Assembly: GCF_011039085.1 (NCBI RefSeq)
Contig: NZ_JAAKEI010000001.1
Coordinates: forward strand, 1-64,000
Length of the DNA: 64,000 bases
Source: Desulfovibrio sp. ZJ369
Lineage (GTDB): Bacteria; Desulfobacterota; Desulfovibrionia; Desulfovibrionales; Desulfovibrionaceae
Reading direction: 5' to 3'
Part shown: piece after piece, positions 45,172 to 53,223 of the stretch
How positions within the stretch are numbered: the first letter of the stretch is position 1
Layout of the letters: every line of letters starts with the position of its first letter
The notes under the pieces: model-generated
Told to the model about the DNA's origin: nothing
The model's input: the letters and a program-made list of their open reading frames with translations, nothing else
The model's database searches: none
Position numbers and translations under genes: made by a program

Positions 45172-46026
45172 TCACAGCTGCTGCCAGACCAGGGCGCACC
45201 ATTCGCCCTGGCGGGCACGGCGCGCAACCGGCAAGCCCTGGGCCTGATAGGCGGCTTCCACCCCGTCCGCCTGAATCTCCAGCAGGCCGGAAAGAATCAG
45301 GCTGCCGCCCGGTTTGCAGGCTGCGGCAATGGCCGGCGCAAGCTCAATAAGGGGCCGGGCCAGAATATTGGCCACTACCAGATCAAAAGTCCGCCCGGCG
45401 ACAGCCTCCATGCTTCCAAGGCTCGGCTCAAAGCCGTCGGCGGCATTCAGCAGGCGGTTTTCCAGGGCATTGTCCACGGCCAGAGGATCAATATCCAGGC
45501 CCAGACCGGCAAGACCGCTTTTGCAGCAGGCAATGCCCAGCACGCCGGAGCCGGTGCCCAGATCCAGAAAACTCTGCCCGGGCAGCAAGCGCCCCTGATC
45601 CAGAAGGTCGCTCAGCACCTTCAGGCAAAGCGCCGTGGTGGCGTGATGCCCGGTGCCGAAAGCGCTTTTGGGTTCAATGAGCAGATGCGTGCGGCCCGGA
45701 AAATCCGGGCTTTGAGCCAGCCACGGAGGCAAGACCACAAAGCGCGATCCGCAGCATACCGGCGTGAAAAATTGCCGCCAGGCTGCCAGCCAATCCTGTT
45801 CTTCCAGCTCTTCCAGCAGGCATTGGGCCTCAGGCGCGCAGCCCGTGATCCGGCTCTGCAAATCCCGCATAAAGCCGGGCTGATCGCAATGAACACGAAA
45901 TCGCGTTTCGCCGGTGGGCAGGCTTTCCTCTTCCCAGCCGAACGTAACGCACAAGGTCAGTACGCCGGTGATTCTGTCGATATCTTCTTCCCGCGCCAGA
46001 ATATCCAGGCGCAATGTATTTTTCAT
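45172..46026 (-). CDS. prmA: Ribosomal protein L11 methyltransferase
   Basis: 284 residues from the ATG at 46026, which has AAGGAGC upstream; a longer frame is less likely. SAM-dependent methyltransferase that modifies L11. The substrate-recognition N-terminal domain is diverged. The catalytic part has KSAFGTGHHATTALCL, motif I FLDLGTGSGVLGIA and motif IV VVANILARPLIELAP, all as in PrmA. Function in this organism is assumed from the family. Confidence 0.88.
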   Translation of the reverse strand: MKNTLRLDILAREEDIDRITGVLTLCVTFGWEEESLPTGETRFRVHCDQPGFMRDLQSRITGCAPEAQCLLEELEEQDWLAAWRQFFTPVCCGSRFVVLPPWLAQSPDFPGRTHLLIEPKSAFGTGHHATTALCLKVLSDLLDQGRLLPGQSFLDLGTGSGVLGIACCKSGLAGLGLDIDPLAVDNALENRLLNAADGFEPSLGSMEAVAGRTFDLVVANILARPLIELAPAIAAACKPGGSLILSGLLEIQADGVEAAYQAQGLPVARRARQGEWCALVWQQL

Positions 46027-46077
46027 CCGCCCTGCTCCTTCCTTATCCAGTACAGTGTAAGCCTGAAAAAAGTTCAC

Positions 46078-46349
46078 ATCCTCCGGCCGCGGGGCAGGGG
46101 CGTCCGATTCGGGGTAGCCGGATCAGCTGCTTGCAGCACATCAGAGATTTTTTGCCGTACCAAGGAGAGAGTACACGCCGTCTCCCCTGAAGACAAGAAC
46201 GGCCCAAAGCCGCGGGGGAACGCACAGGGGCGGCGCAAAAAGCGAAAGGCCCTGAAATCCCTGCCCGCACAAGAAATGAAGCATTGATCTGCCTTGAAAA
46301 CCCGGATATGAATAAAAATTCAACTGCACGACATATTCCGGCTTTTTTA
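46078..46349. other. Intergenic stretch between prmA and the methyltransferase gene
   Basis: No gene seen. It must contain the leftward promoter of prmA and the rightward promoter of the methyltransferase-YcaO pair, but I recognise no clear -35/-10 pair. It ends in a GAGC-type element. Confidence 0.35.
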
Positions 46350-46496
46350 GAGCGGTTTGCTAATGAAATCAGCTAAACCGCTCTGGCGGCCGCGGGAGCG
46401 GACGCCCGCGCCGAGTGAGCGTCCAGACCGCGTTCTGGACGCGAAATGATGGCAGCGCAGTGATTGAAAATGGATATTTTCAATCAAAAAATGCTC
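46350..46496. mobile_element. GAGC-type miniature element, full length, directly before the methyltransferase ribosome site
   Basis: 147 bp between TA 46348-46349 and 46497-46498. Left hairpin GAGCGGTTTGCTAATG with ATCAGCTAAACCGCTC, central stem GCGTCCAGA with TCTGGACGC, right hairpin GATTGAAAAT with ATTTTCAATC. The right TA is the start of TAAGGA, the Shine-Dalgarno of the next gene, just as at ispE. Confidence 0.87.
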
Positions 46497-46508
46497 TAAG
46501 GAAGCACC

Positions 46509-47228
46509 ATGGCGCAGACGGAAGATCTCGACACACTTCTCGCCGCTATCCGGCGCACCTTTGACGTGGATTTCGAGCCCTTGCAGGTGGATGGCGACAC
46601 GTTGCAGGTTCTGACCATCCACAATATGCAGGCGCATCTGGACAAGCTGCTGCATAGACGCGCCATACGCAATCCGCTTAAGGATTTGCCGCTCTGGGCC
46701 AAGGTCTGGCCCGCTTCTTTCGTGCTCGGCCGGCTGCTGCGCAACTATGAGCCGGAGGGGAAAAGCCTGCTGGAGCTGGGAGCGGGCTGCGGCATTTTGA
46801 GCCTGATCGCCGCGCGCTACGGATTTTCGCGCATTGTTCTCAGCGATGTGCAGGAAGACGCGTTGCGTTTTGCCAGGGCCAATGTGTTGCGCAATCATCT
46901 GGATGATCGCGTGGACGTCTGCCATGTGGATGTGACCGCGCCCGGCAGGGACCCGCGCTTCAGCCCGATGTTTGATCGGATCGCCGCTTCCGAGATCCTT
47001 TACCTGGACGAGCTTCACGGGCCTTTGCTGAAATTCACGGCCCGTCACCTGGCCCCCGGCGGCAAGGCTCTGTTCTGCACGGACATGGCCCGCGCCAAAC
47101 CGCATTTCGCCAAACTGGCGGCCAAATCCTTCAGGGTCACGGAAGGCCGCGTGGGCGTCAAAAGCCGGGACGAGGAAGGCCGGGAGCAACGCCGCCTGTA
47201 CACTGTTTTGATCCTGGAGCGTCCATGA
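46509..47228 (+). CDS. Class I SAM-dependent methyltransferase paired with YcaO
   Basis: 239 residues. SAM site LLELGAGCGILSLIAARYG (about 87-105), acidic loop in LSDVQEDAL and ASEILYLDELHGPLLK after the fourth strand, as in the METTL21/PrmA-like protein methyltransferases. An N-terminal region (about 1-60) with LLHRRAIRNPLKDLPLWAKVWPA resembles the entry of protein-lysine methyltransferases. Its stop overlaps the ATG of the YcaO gene by 4 bases, so the two products are made together, probably for sequential modification of one protein. That role is an inference. Confidence 0.78.
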   Translation: MAQTEDLDTLLAAIRRTFDVDFEPLQVDGDTLQVLTIHNMQAHLDKLLHRRAIRNPLKDLPLWAKVWPASFVLGRLLRNYEPEGKSLLELGAGCGILSLIAARYGFSRIVLSDVQEDALRFARANVLRNHLDDRVDVCHVDVTAPGRDPRFSPMFDRIAASEILYLDELHGPLLKFTARHLAPGGKALFCTDMARAKPHFAKLAAKSFRVTEGRVGVKSRDEEGREQRRLYTVLILERP

Positions 47229-48979
47229 GCCGGAATACGCCAAAAATTCGCCTCCGTTCCTGTCCCAAAGCGTACACCAGGGATCTGGACAAAGCCGTCA
47301 GCCCGGTGCAAACCATCAGCCGAGTGCAACAACGGCTGGCAGCCGCGGATCTGGACATTCTGGCGCAAACCCGCCGCGTGGACGCGGGACGGCTGGGCAT
47401 TCCCGTCTATCTGAGCGTTTGCGGCGCGGACGCGCGCGCGATCATGCCCACCCGCAAACAGATGGGCAAGGGCTCCTCGCCGGAACAGGCCCAGGCCTCG
47501 GCGCTCATGGAGCTGATGGAGCGCTTTGCGTTTTTCAGCTTCTGGCAGGAGCGGCCGCATATGATCCGCGCCACCTGGAGCCAGGCCGAAGCCCGCTTCG
47601 GCAAGGATCTGCTGCCCCTGGAGGCCATGCTGCGCTCGGTGGACGATCCGCTTGGCCTGCCACAGGCCCGGCGGGTGCTCGATCTCGCGTCCTGGCTTTT
47701 TTATCCGGCCACCCACCTGCAAAGCGGCCGCACCGTATGGCTGCCCCTGGACTGGTTCAAGCTGCTCAGCGAGTTCAACGGCACCTCGGCGGGCAACAGC
47801 GCGGAAGAATCGCTTTTGCAGGGCTTGAGCGAACTGGTTGAGCGGCATGTGTGCTGCCGGGTGGATCGCGAGCGCCTGCGCACGCCGACCATTGACACGG
47901 CAAGCGTGACGGATCCCGCGCTGGGGGATTTGCTGCGGGCATTTGAACGTGAAGGCATCCGGCTGATTCTCAAGGATTTTTCCCTGGGCATGCCCCTGCC
48001 CACAGTGGCGGCTCTGGCCTGGGATCCGGCCACCTTCCCTCAAAGCTCGGAAATCGTCTTTACCGCGGGCACGGCCTCCTCTCCGGCCAAAGCCGCCATC
48101 CGCGCTGTCACCGAAGTGGCCCAGCTGGCCGGGGATTTCTGCACCAATGCCTGTTACGAGGCCTCCGGGCTTCCCAAGTTCAGCCGCCTGGAAGAAACCG
48201 CCTGGCTTCTGGACGGGCCGAAAGCAGCGCTGACGGATCTGCCCGGCGTGGAAGACGAGGATATCTGCCGCGAGTTGCAGGCCGCCCTGCGCGGCCTTGC
48301 GCCTCTGGAAGTCTATGCCGTGGAAACCACGCATCCGCGTCTGGGCATACCGGCCCATTATTGCATGGCTCCCGGCCTGGCCTTCCGGGAACGGGACCGC
48401 AACCAGAGCCTGGGGCTTTTCGTGGGCCGAAAACTGGCTGAAGAGGCGGATGCCAGGGAAGCCGCGGCCGGCCTGAACGTCCTGGAAGAATGTTATCCGC
48501 AGGCGCATTTTCTGCCCTTTTTCCGGGGCATGCTGGCCTTGCGGGCCCAACAGTGGGACGCCGCGCGCGAGCTGTTCAACACGGCCCTGCCCTTGCAGCC
48601 CGATGCCGACTCCGCGGCTCTGGCCGCTTTTTACGCCGGCTATGTCGACACCCTGCAAGAGCGCTGGCAGGAAGCGTTGCCCGCCCTGGCCCATGCCGTC
48701 GAACTCTGCCCTGAGATGAAAGAATACGGCAATCTGCTGGGCGTGGCGCGCTTCAAGACCGGGCGCTACGCCGAGGCGGCCGAGGCCTTTGCGGCTGTGC
48801 TCAAAGTGGATAAGGGCTCGGCCCTGGATCTGGCCAATCTGGGCCTCTGCCATAAATTCCTGGGGCAGAAAGAGGAAGCCGCGCGGCACTTGCAGGCCGC
48901 GCTGGAGATTGATCCCTCCCTGGACTTTGCCCGCCGCCACCTGCAGGAATTAGAGCGTTCTGCTGATGAAATCAGCTAA
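47225..48979 (+). CDS. YcaO-domain protein with C-terminal TPR repeats
   Basis: 584 residues. YcaO domain (about 15-400): MPTRKQMGKGSSPEQAQASA, ALMELMERFAFFSFW and SAEESLLQGLSELVERHVC carry the E-x-x-x-E/R ATP-binding residues, then TASSPAKAAIRAVTEVAQL. YcaO enzymes phosphorylate backbone amides to make azolines, amidines or thioamides. No TfuA, cyclodehydratase E1-like partner or precursor peptide is nearby. TPRs fill about 415-575 and may bind the substrate. The last eight residues (ERSADEIS) and the TAA are supplied by a GAGC-type element inserted at a TA. Substrate unknown; a ribosomal or other housekeeping protein is my guess. Confidence 0.85.
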   Translation: MSRNTPKIRLRSCPKAYTRDLDKAVSPVQTISRVQQRLAAADLDILAQTRRVDAGRLGIPVYLSVCGADARAIMPTRKQMGKGSSPEQAQASALMELMERFAFFSFWQERPHMIRATWSQAEARFGKDLLPLEAMLRSVDDPLGLPQARRVLDLASWLFYPATHLQSGRTVWLPLDWFKLLSEFNGTSAGNSAEESLLQGLSELVERHVCCRVDRERLRTPTIDTASVTDPALGDLLRAFEREGIRLILKDFSLGMPLPTVAALAWDPATFPQSSEIVFTAGTASSPAKAAIRAVTEVAQLAGDFCTNACYEASGLPKFSRLEETAWLLDGPKAALTDLPGVEDEDICRELQAALRGLAPLEVYAVETTHPRLGIPAHYCMAPGLAFRERDRNQSLGLFVGRKLAEEADAREAAAGLNVLEECYPQAHFLPFFRGMLALRAQQWDAARELFNTALPLQPDADSAALAAFYAGYVDTLQERWQEALPALAHAVELCPEMKEYGNLLGVARFKTGRYAEAAEAFAAVLKVDKGSALDLANLGLCHKFLGQKEEAARHLQAALEIDPSLDFARRHLQELERSADEIS

Positions 48980-48986
48980 ACCGCTC
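48953..48986. mobile_element. Minimal GAGC-type hairpin inside the 3' end of the YcaO gene
   Basis: 34 bp, GAGCGTTCTGCTGATG with ATCAGCTAAACCGCTC, between TA 48951-48952 and 48987-48988. It encodes the last residues and stop codon of the YcaO protein. The stem shows GCTGAT/ATCAGC where other copies have GCTAAT/ATTAGC. Confidence 0.78.
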
Positions 48987-49066
48987 TAAGCCCGGAGCAG
49001 GCGTTTCAAAAGCACTATGCCTCTGTGAGAGGCGTGGCGGCCCAATGCCCCGGCAGGCAAAGCTGC

Positions 49067-50257
49067 TCAAAAACCGCTGAAGCCGAAAATGCTGCGCGTT
49101 TTCACCACGCAGGAAGCCGGACTGCCCGGCATGGGGGGATCCGCGGGCAGATCGGCAAGGGTTATGCGGGCAGGCAAAAAAAGCGTTGCCCCGGTGAATG
49201 TCGTTTTGTCCGCCTGTGCCGTGGCTTTGGCCGATTGCCCGGCGGGCAGGGGCTGCGGCGCAAGCACTTCGGCCACCTGGCCGCGCACCGTCTCGCCCCC
49301 GGCAGTCAGCCGCACGTCGCAGGTCTGCCCCACCTTGATATTCTGCTGCGACTCCAAAGGAAAACAGGCCAAGACCCAAAAAGCCTGCGTCCGATCCGAA
49401 CCCTCAGGCAGAATCAGCATAACCGGATCGCCGCGTTGCAGTATTTGCCCGGACGCGGCAAGCGCGCGCAGCACACGTCCGCTTACAGGCGCGTAGAGCC
49501 TGTCGTCCACCTGCGCGGGCAGGGGTTCCGTGGATGGCCCGGCAACGGCGGCAGGGGCATAGCGGTTGCGGGAGGCCCATTGCCTGGCCCTGAGTATTTC
49601 ATCGCGAACCCGGCCCAATTCCTGATCCAGAGCCGCGCGCACCCTGCTGGCCTGCTCAAATTCGTCCTTTGCGCTCTGCATGCGGGCGCGGGCTTCTGCT
49701 TCAGCGCGACGGGCCGTTGCGTAGCGGGATTTTCCCACCATGCGCTCGCCGCCCTGACTGTCCAGCGAACGCAAAGCGAGCTGGGCGCGGACATGCTCGG
49801 TCACGCGCTCATCGCGCCGCGCGCGCATGGCTTCTTCTTCATGACGGGCCTGGGCAAGCCGCAGAACCATGTCTTTTTCCGCTTCCTGAGCCTGCTTGAC
49901 ACGGGCCGCGGTTTCCTGCATGTCCGGCGGCCTCAGCCCGGCAGCCTCCTGCCCGGCCCGGCGCAACTGCCGGGCAAAAGCGTCGGCGTCCATGCGCGCC
50001 ACAGGCTGACGCGCCTCCACACGCTCCCCCTCGCGCACATTGATTTCCGCAAGGTGGCCTGAAAAATCCGGGGAAACCGTGTAAATCATGCCGTCCAGCA
50101 TGCCCCAGACGCTGTCGACGCGGCCGCTTGCCAGCCACCACCAGGAGAGGCCCAGCAAAAGCGCCGCCAACGCGCTCATGAGCACGGACAGCCGCAACAA
50201 ACGCGCCGCAAGGGATTTTTTCCGCGCCGGCATTTCCAGATAGAGTAATTCCGCCAT
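49067..50257 (-). CDS. HlyD/EmrA-type membrane fusion protein
   Basis: 396 residues. A short cytoplasmic basic start (ARKKSLAARLLR), one membrane helix (LSVLMSALAALLLGLSWWWL), the first biotinyl-lipoyl half (SGHLAEINVREGERVEARQP), a long coiled coil (about 95-230, rich in Ala, Glu, Arg) and the second half with YAPVSGRVLRALAASGQILQ. It would bridge an inner-membrane exporter and an outer-membrane channel, but no transporter gene is adjacent, so it is an orphan in this window. GAGG lies at good spacing before the ATG. Confidence 0.82.
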   Translation of the reverse strand: MAELLYLEMPARKKSLAARLLRLSVLMSALAALLLGLSWWWLASGRVDSVWGMLDGMIYTVSPDFSGHLAEINVREGERVEARQPVARMDADAFARQLRRAGQEAAGLRPPDMQETAARVKQAQEAEKDMVLRLAQARHEEEAMRARRDERVTEHVRAQLALRSLDSQGGERMVGKSRYATARRAEAEARARMQSAKDEFEQASRVRAALDQELGRVRDEILRARQWASRNRYAPAAVAGPSTEPLPAQVDDRLYAPVSGRVLRALAASGQILQRGDPVMLILPEGSDRTQAFWVLACFPLESQQNIKVGQTCDVRLTAGGETVRGQVAEVLAPQPLPAGQSAKATAQADKTTFTGATLFLPARITLADLPADPPMPGSPASCVVKTRSIFGFSGF

Positions 50258-50430
50258 AAAAACCTCGCTGCATCAAGCCGCCAAAAGATCCCGCGCTCAA
50301 GTATGCAGATATTGTACCAGCTACGCAGGCAGGGCAGCCTTTACAAGTCGCCCGCGGACGCATACAAAGGCAGGGCTTGCGAGACCGTTCGGCCGGATAA
50401 AGCCCGGCGGAACTCGCCACAGGAGAAACT

Positions 50431-51141
50431 ATGTTCCGCATGCGCCTTGCCGCTCTGCTCTGTCTGGGCGGCCTGCTTTTCGGTTGTGCCACCAGGCCCG
50501 TGGTCGTGGTGGAAAAAGATCAATTCATCCGCATGGCCCGGCAGATGCGGCACGAACTTCAGGCTCGCGGACTGCTGGACAATGACGGCTCCTATCTGGC
50601 CTCCTTTTCTCTGGCGGGCTTCAGCGATTACGGCGAGACGCTTTTCCGCCGTCTTTCGCCCGCATTTATGCTCGGCGATGCCGGAGACGTCTTTCCGGGG
50701 GAAAGTTTTGCCGCGCTCCAGCCGCAAGGCCGGGTCAAACACTGGCCCAACGGCTTCAGCATAGACCAGCCCGCCCGGAAACTCACGCTCAATATGATTG
50801 CCATTGCCGATTGGAACAACGACGGCCAGGACGAATGGATCGTCTCTTGCCTGGCGGAACCCAAAAACGGCGGCCGCACCCGCACCTATTATCTGCTGGT
50901 GCCCCCGCCGCGCCATGAGCGCGAGCCGCTCAAGGGCACGGTTGCCGCTGTGTACGAATGCTTCGGCCTGGCCTGCAACCTGTATGTGCGCGACAGCAAA
51001 GTCATTGAGCGCGCCGCGGCGGATCCTCTGGCTCCGCCCACTGTGGTGCAGGACGTGGTGCCCGGCTTGCAGCCCGTTACAGCGCCGCCAAGCAAAAAAG
51101 CTCCGGCAGCCCGAAGCGGGATTGAAGAACGCAATCTTTGA
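50431..51141 (+). CDS. Lipoprotein of unknown function
   Basis: 236 residues. Lipobox LLFGCATRP after MFRMRLAALLCLGG, so it is probably lipid-anchored. The body has MARQMRHELQARGLLDNDGS, ADWNNDGQDEWIVS (an aspartate-rich, calcium-loop-like turn) and a Pro/Ala-rich C-terminus. I recognise no family. Divergent from the HlyD-type gene and upstream of the potassium channel gene on the same strand. Confidence 0.7.
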   Translation: MFRMRLAALLCLGGLLFGCATRPVVVVEKDQFIRMARQMRHELQARGLLDNDGSYLASFSLAGFSDYGETLFRRLSPAFMLGDAGDVFPGESFAALQPQGRVKHWPNGFSIDQPARKLTLNMIAIADWNNDGQDEWIVSCLAEPKNGGRTRTYYLLVPPPRHEREPLKGTVAAVYECFGLACNLYVRDSKVIERAAADPLAPPTVVQDVVPGLQPVTAPPSKKAPAARSGIEERNL

Positions 51142-51362
51142 GGCGGGACGCCCTGAAAAAAGTCCCGTTTGCCCGGCACGAAAAGAGACTTCGGCAAAGC
51201 CATCCGGCTGTTGGAACGTGTCCCGCGCGGTTTTTTTCAGGTTGATCCCGATTGAAACCGGCTCTCCTCCACCGGAAAATGTTCCGGAGTGCATTGTAGT
51301 GCAAGGCTGCTAAAAAAATTCGGATCTGTTTCCAGCACAAGCCCTTTCCTGATAAGAGTACG

Positions 51363-53087
51363 ATGAAATTTATTTCCTCACAAATCGCTCTTTTCATGCA
51401 GCAGCGCAGCACACGCCGCAACATAGAATTTCTGCTGCGTTTTTTTGCCATGCTGCTGGGGCTTATCGTCCTGTACAGCATTCTTTTTCACTTCATCATG
51501 CAGTATGAGGGCCGCAGCTATACCTGGGTGACCGGCGTTTACTGGACACTTACGGTCATGTCCACCCTGGGCTTCGGCGATATTACCTTCACCTCGGATC
51601 TGGGGCGCATATTTTCCATTGTGGTGCTCATGTCCGGCGTTTTTCTGCTGCTGGTCATGCTGCCGTTCACCTTTATCCAGTTTTTTTACGCGCCGTGGCT
51701 GGAAGCGCAAAAAAAAGGGCACACGCCCCGCTCCATTCCGCAGGAGGCCAAGGGGCATATCATTGTGGTCAACGCCAGCCCCATTGCGCTCAATCTGGTG
51801 GACGATCTGAAAAATTACGGCGCGCGCTGCGTGCTGCTCTGCCACGACAGCCCCACCACCCTGGAACTGCTGGATCAGGGCTACGACGCGGTGGTGGGCG
51901 AGCATGATCACAGCGAAGTTTACCGCAATCTGCGGCTGCCCCAGGCCGCCATGCTGGTGGCCCTGGACAACGACATGCGCAATACCAGCATTGTTTTCAC
52001 GGCCCGCGACGTGGACGCGCAGGTGCCCATCGTGGTCGGCGCCCAGAGCGATGACGCCATTGATATTTTGCTTCTGGCGGGCAGCACGCATGTGTATCAG
52101 TTTCACAAACTGCTGGGCGAGGCGCTGGCGCGCCGCGTGCTCAACGCCAGGGCGCGCTCCAGCGTGATCAGCCGCTATAACAAGCTGGTGGTGGCCGAGG
52201 CCCCGGTCATGCGCACGCCTTTGGTGGGGAAATCCCTGCGTGAGTGCGGCCTGCGCAAAGCCACAGGGGCCAACGTGGTCGGGCTGTGGGAGCGGGGCAA
52301 GTTTGTCCTTCCCGCGCCGGATACCGTGTTCACGGACACAATGGTCATGGTGATTGCGGGAACCAGACGGCAGATCACGGCCGTGGATCTTCTGCTCGGC
52401 CCCTGCGCTTCAGGAACGGAAGACGCCAACGACGCCCCTGTAGTGATCCTGGGCTGCGGGAGGGTTGGTCAGGCCGCGGCCCGGCAGTTGGCGGCCAGTA
52501 AACGCGAATACCGCATCGTGGACAAAAAGTTCAAAAGCGGCGTTGCCCGAAATCATCTCATTGTCGGGGACGCGGCGGATCTGGGGGTGCTGGAGCAGGC
52601 GGGCATCCGCACCGCGCCTTCGGTGCTGATCACCACGCACGACGATGACACCAATATCTATCTGACCCTGTACTGCCGCCGCCTGCGCCCGGATATCCAG
52701 ATCATCAGCCGCGCCACCCTGGATCGCAATGTGAACATTCTGCACGCGGCCGGAGCGGATCTGGTCCTGTCGCTGGCTTCTATGGTCACCAACAGCATCA
52801 TCAACCTGCTCTCGCCGGGCAAAGTGCTGATGGTCAATGAAGGATTGAACATCTTCCGCAGCACCGTGGGCAAAAGCCTGGCCGGAAAGGCGCTCATGGG
52901 CAGCGGCATCCGCAGCGGCACGCATTGCAGCGTGCTGGCGCTGCGCGACGCCAGCGGCACGATGCACATCAACCCGGATCCGGATCAGGTCTTTGAGGAA
53001 GGCGATGAAATGTATCTCATCGGCGACTCTCAGGCGGAAAAGGCCTTTTACGAAACCTTCGGGCGCGACGCGGATCTCACGGAGTAA
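51363..53087 (+). CDS. Potassium channel with two RCK/TrkA domains
   Basis: 574 residues. Two membrane helices around a pore with the selectivity filter STLGFGDITF (about 63-72), as in MthK- and Kch-type channels. The first RCK-N (HIIVVNASPIALNLVDDLKN) and RCK-C follow, then a second RCK with the classic nucleotide loop VVILGCGRVGQAAARQLAAS (about 362) and a final TrkA-C (VFEEGDEMYLIGDSQ). The doubled RCK in one chain suggests gating by nucleotide or Ca2+. Confidence 0.92.
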   Translation: MKFISSQIALFMQQRSTRRNIEFLLRFFAMLLGLIVLYSILFHFIMQYEGRSYTWVTGVYWTLTVMSTLGFGDITFTSDLGRIFSIVVLMSGVFLLLVMLPFTFIQFFYAPWLEAQKKGHTPRSIPQEAKGHIIVVNASPIALNLVDDLKNYGARCVLLCHDSPTTLELLDQGYDAVVGEHDHSEVYRNLRLPQAAMLVALDNDMRNTSIVFTARDVDAQVPIVVGAQSDDAIDILLLAGSTHVYQFHKLLGEALARRVLNARARSSVISRYNKLVVAEAPVMRTPLVGKSLRECGLRKATGANVVGLWERGKFVLPAPDTVFTDTMVMVIAGTRRQITAVDLLLGPCASGTEDANDAPVVILGCGRVGQAAARQLAASKREYRIVDKKFKSGVARNHLIVGDAADLGVLEQAGIRTAPSVLITTHDDDTNIYLTLYCRRLRPDIQIISRATLDRNVNILHAAGADLVLSLASMVTNSIINLLSPGKVLMVNEGLNIFRSTVGKSLAGKALMGSGIRSGTHCSVLALRDASGTMHINPDPDQVFEEGDEMYLIGDSQAEKAFYETFGRDADLTE

Positions 53088-53180
53088 GGCAGGGCGCGCC
53101 TGCCGCGCCCAAAGCCTGAGCGTGCAACCTCGCGCGCAAAGCAGGCCGACGGCTTTGCGCCCTGGGGTTAGCCCTCATTA

Positions 53181-53223
53181 GAGCGTTTTGCTAATGAAAT
53201 TAGCAAAACGCTCTAAAACGCTC
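53181..53223. mobile_element. Minimal GAGC-type hairpin plus partial second end
   Basis: 33-bp perfect palindrome GAGCGTTTTGCTAAT/ATTAGCAAAACGCTC between TA 53179-53180 and 53214-53215, followed by AAACGCTC-TA, the last bases of another copy. The final C and the TA (53223-53225) read TAG on the minus strand and are the stop codon of the glutamate synthase gene. Confidence 0.8.
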
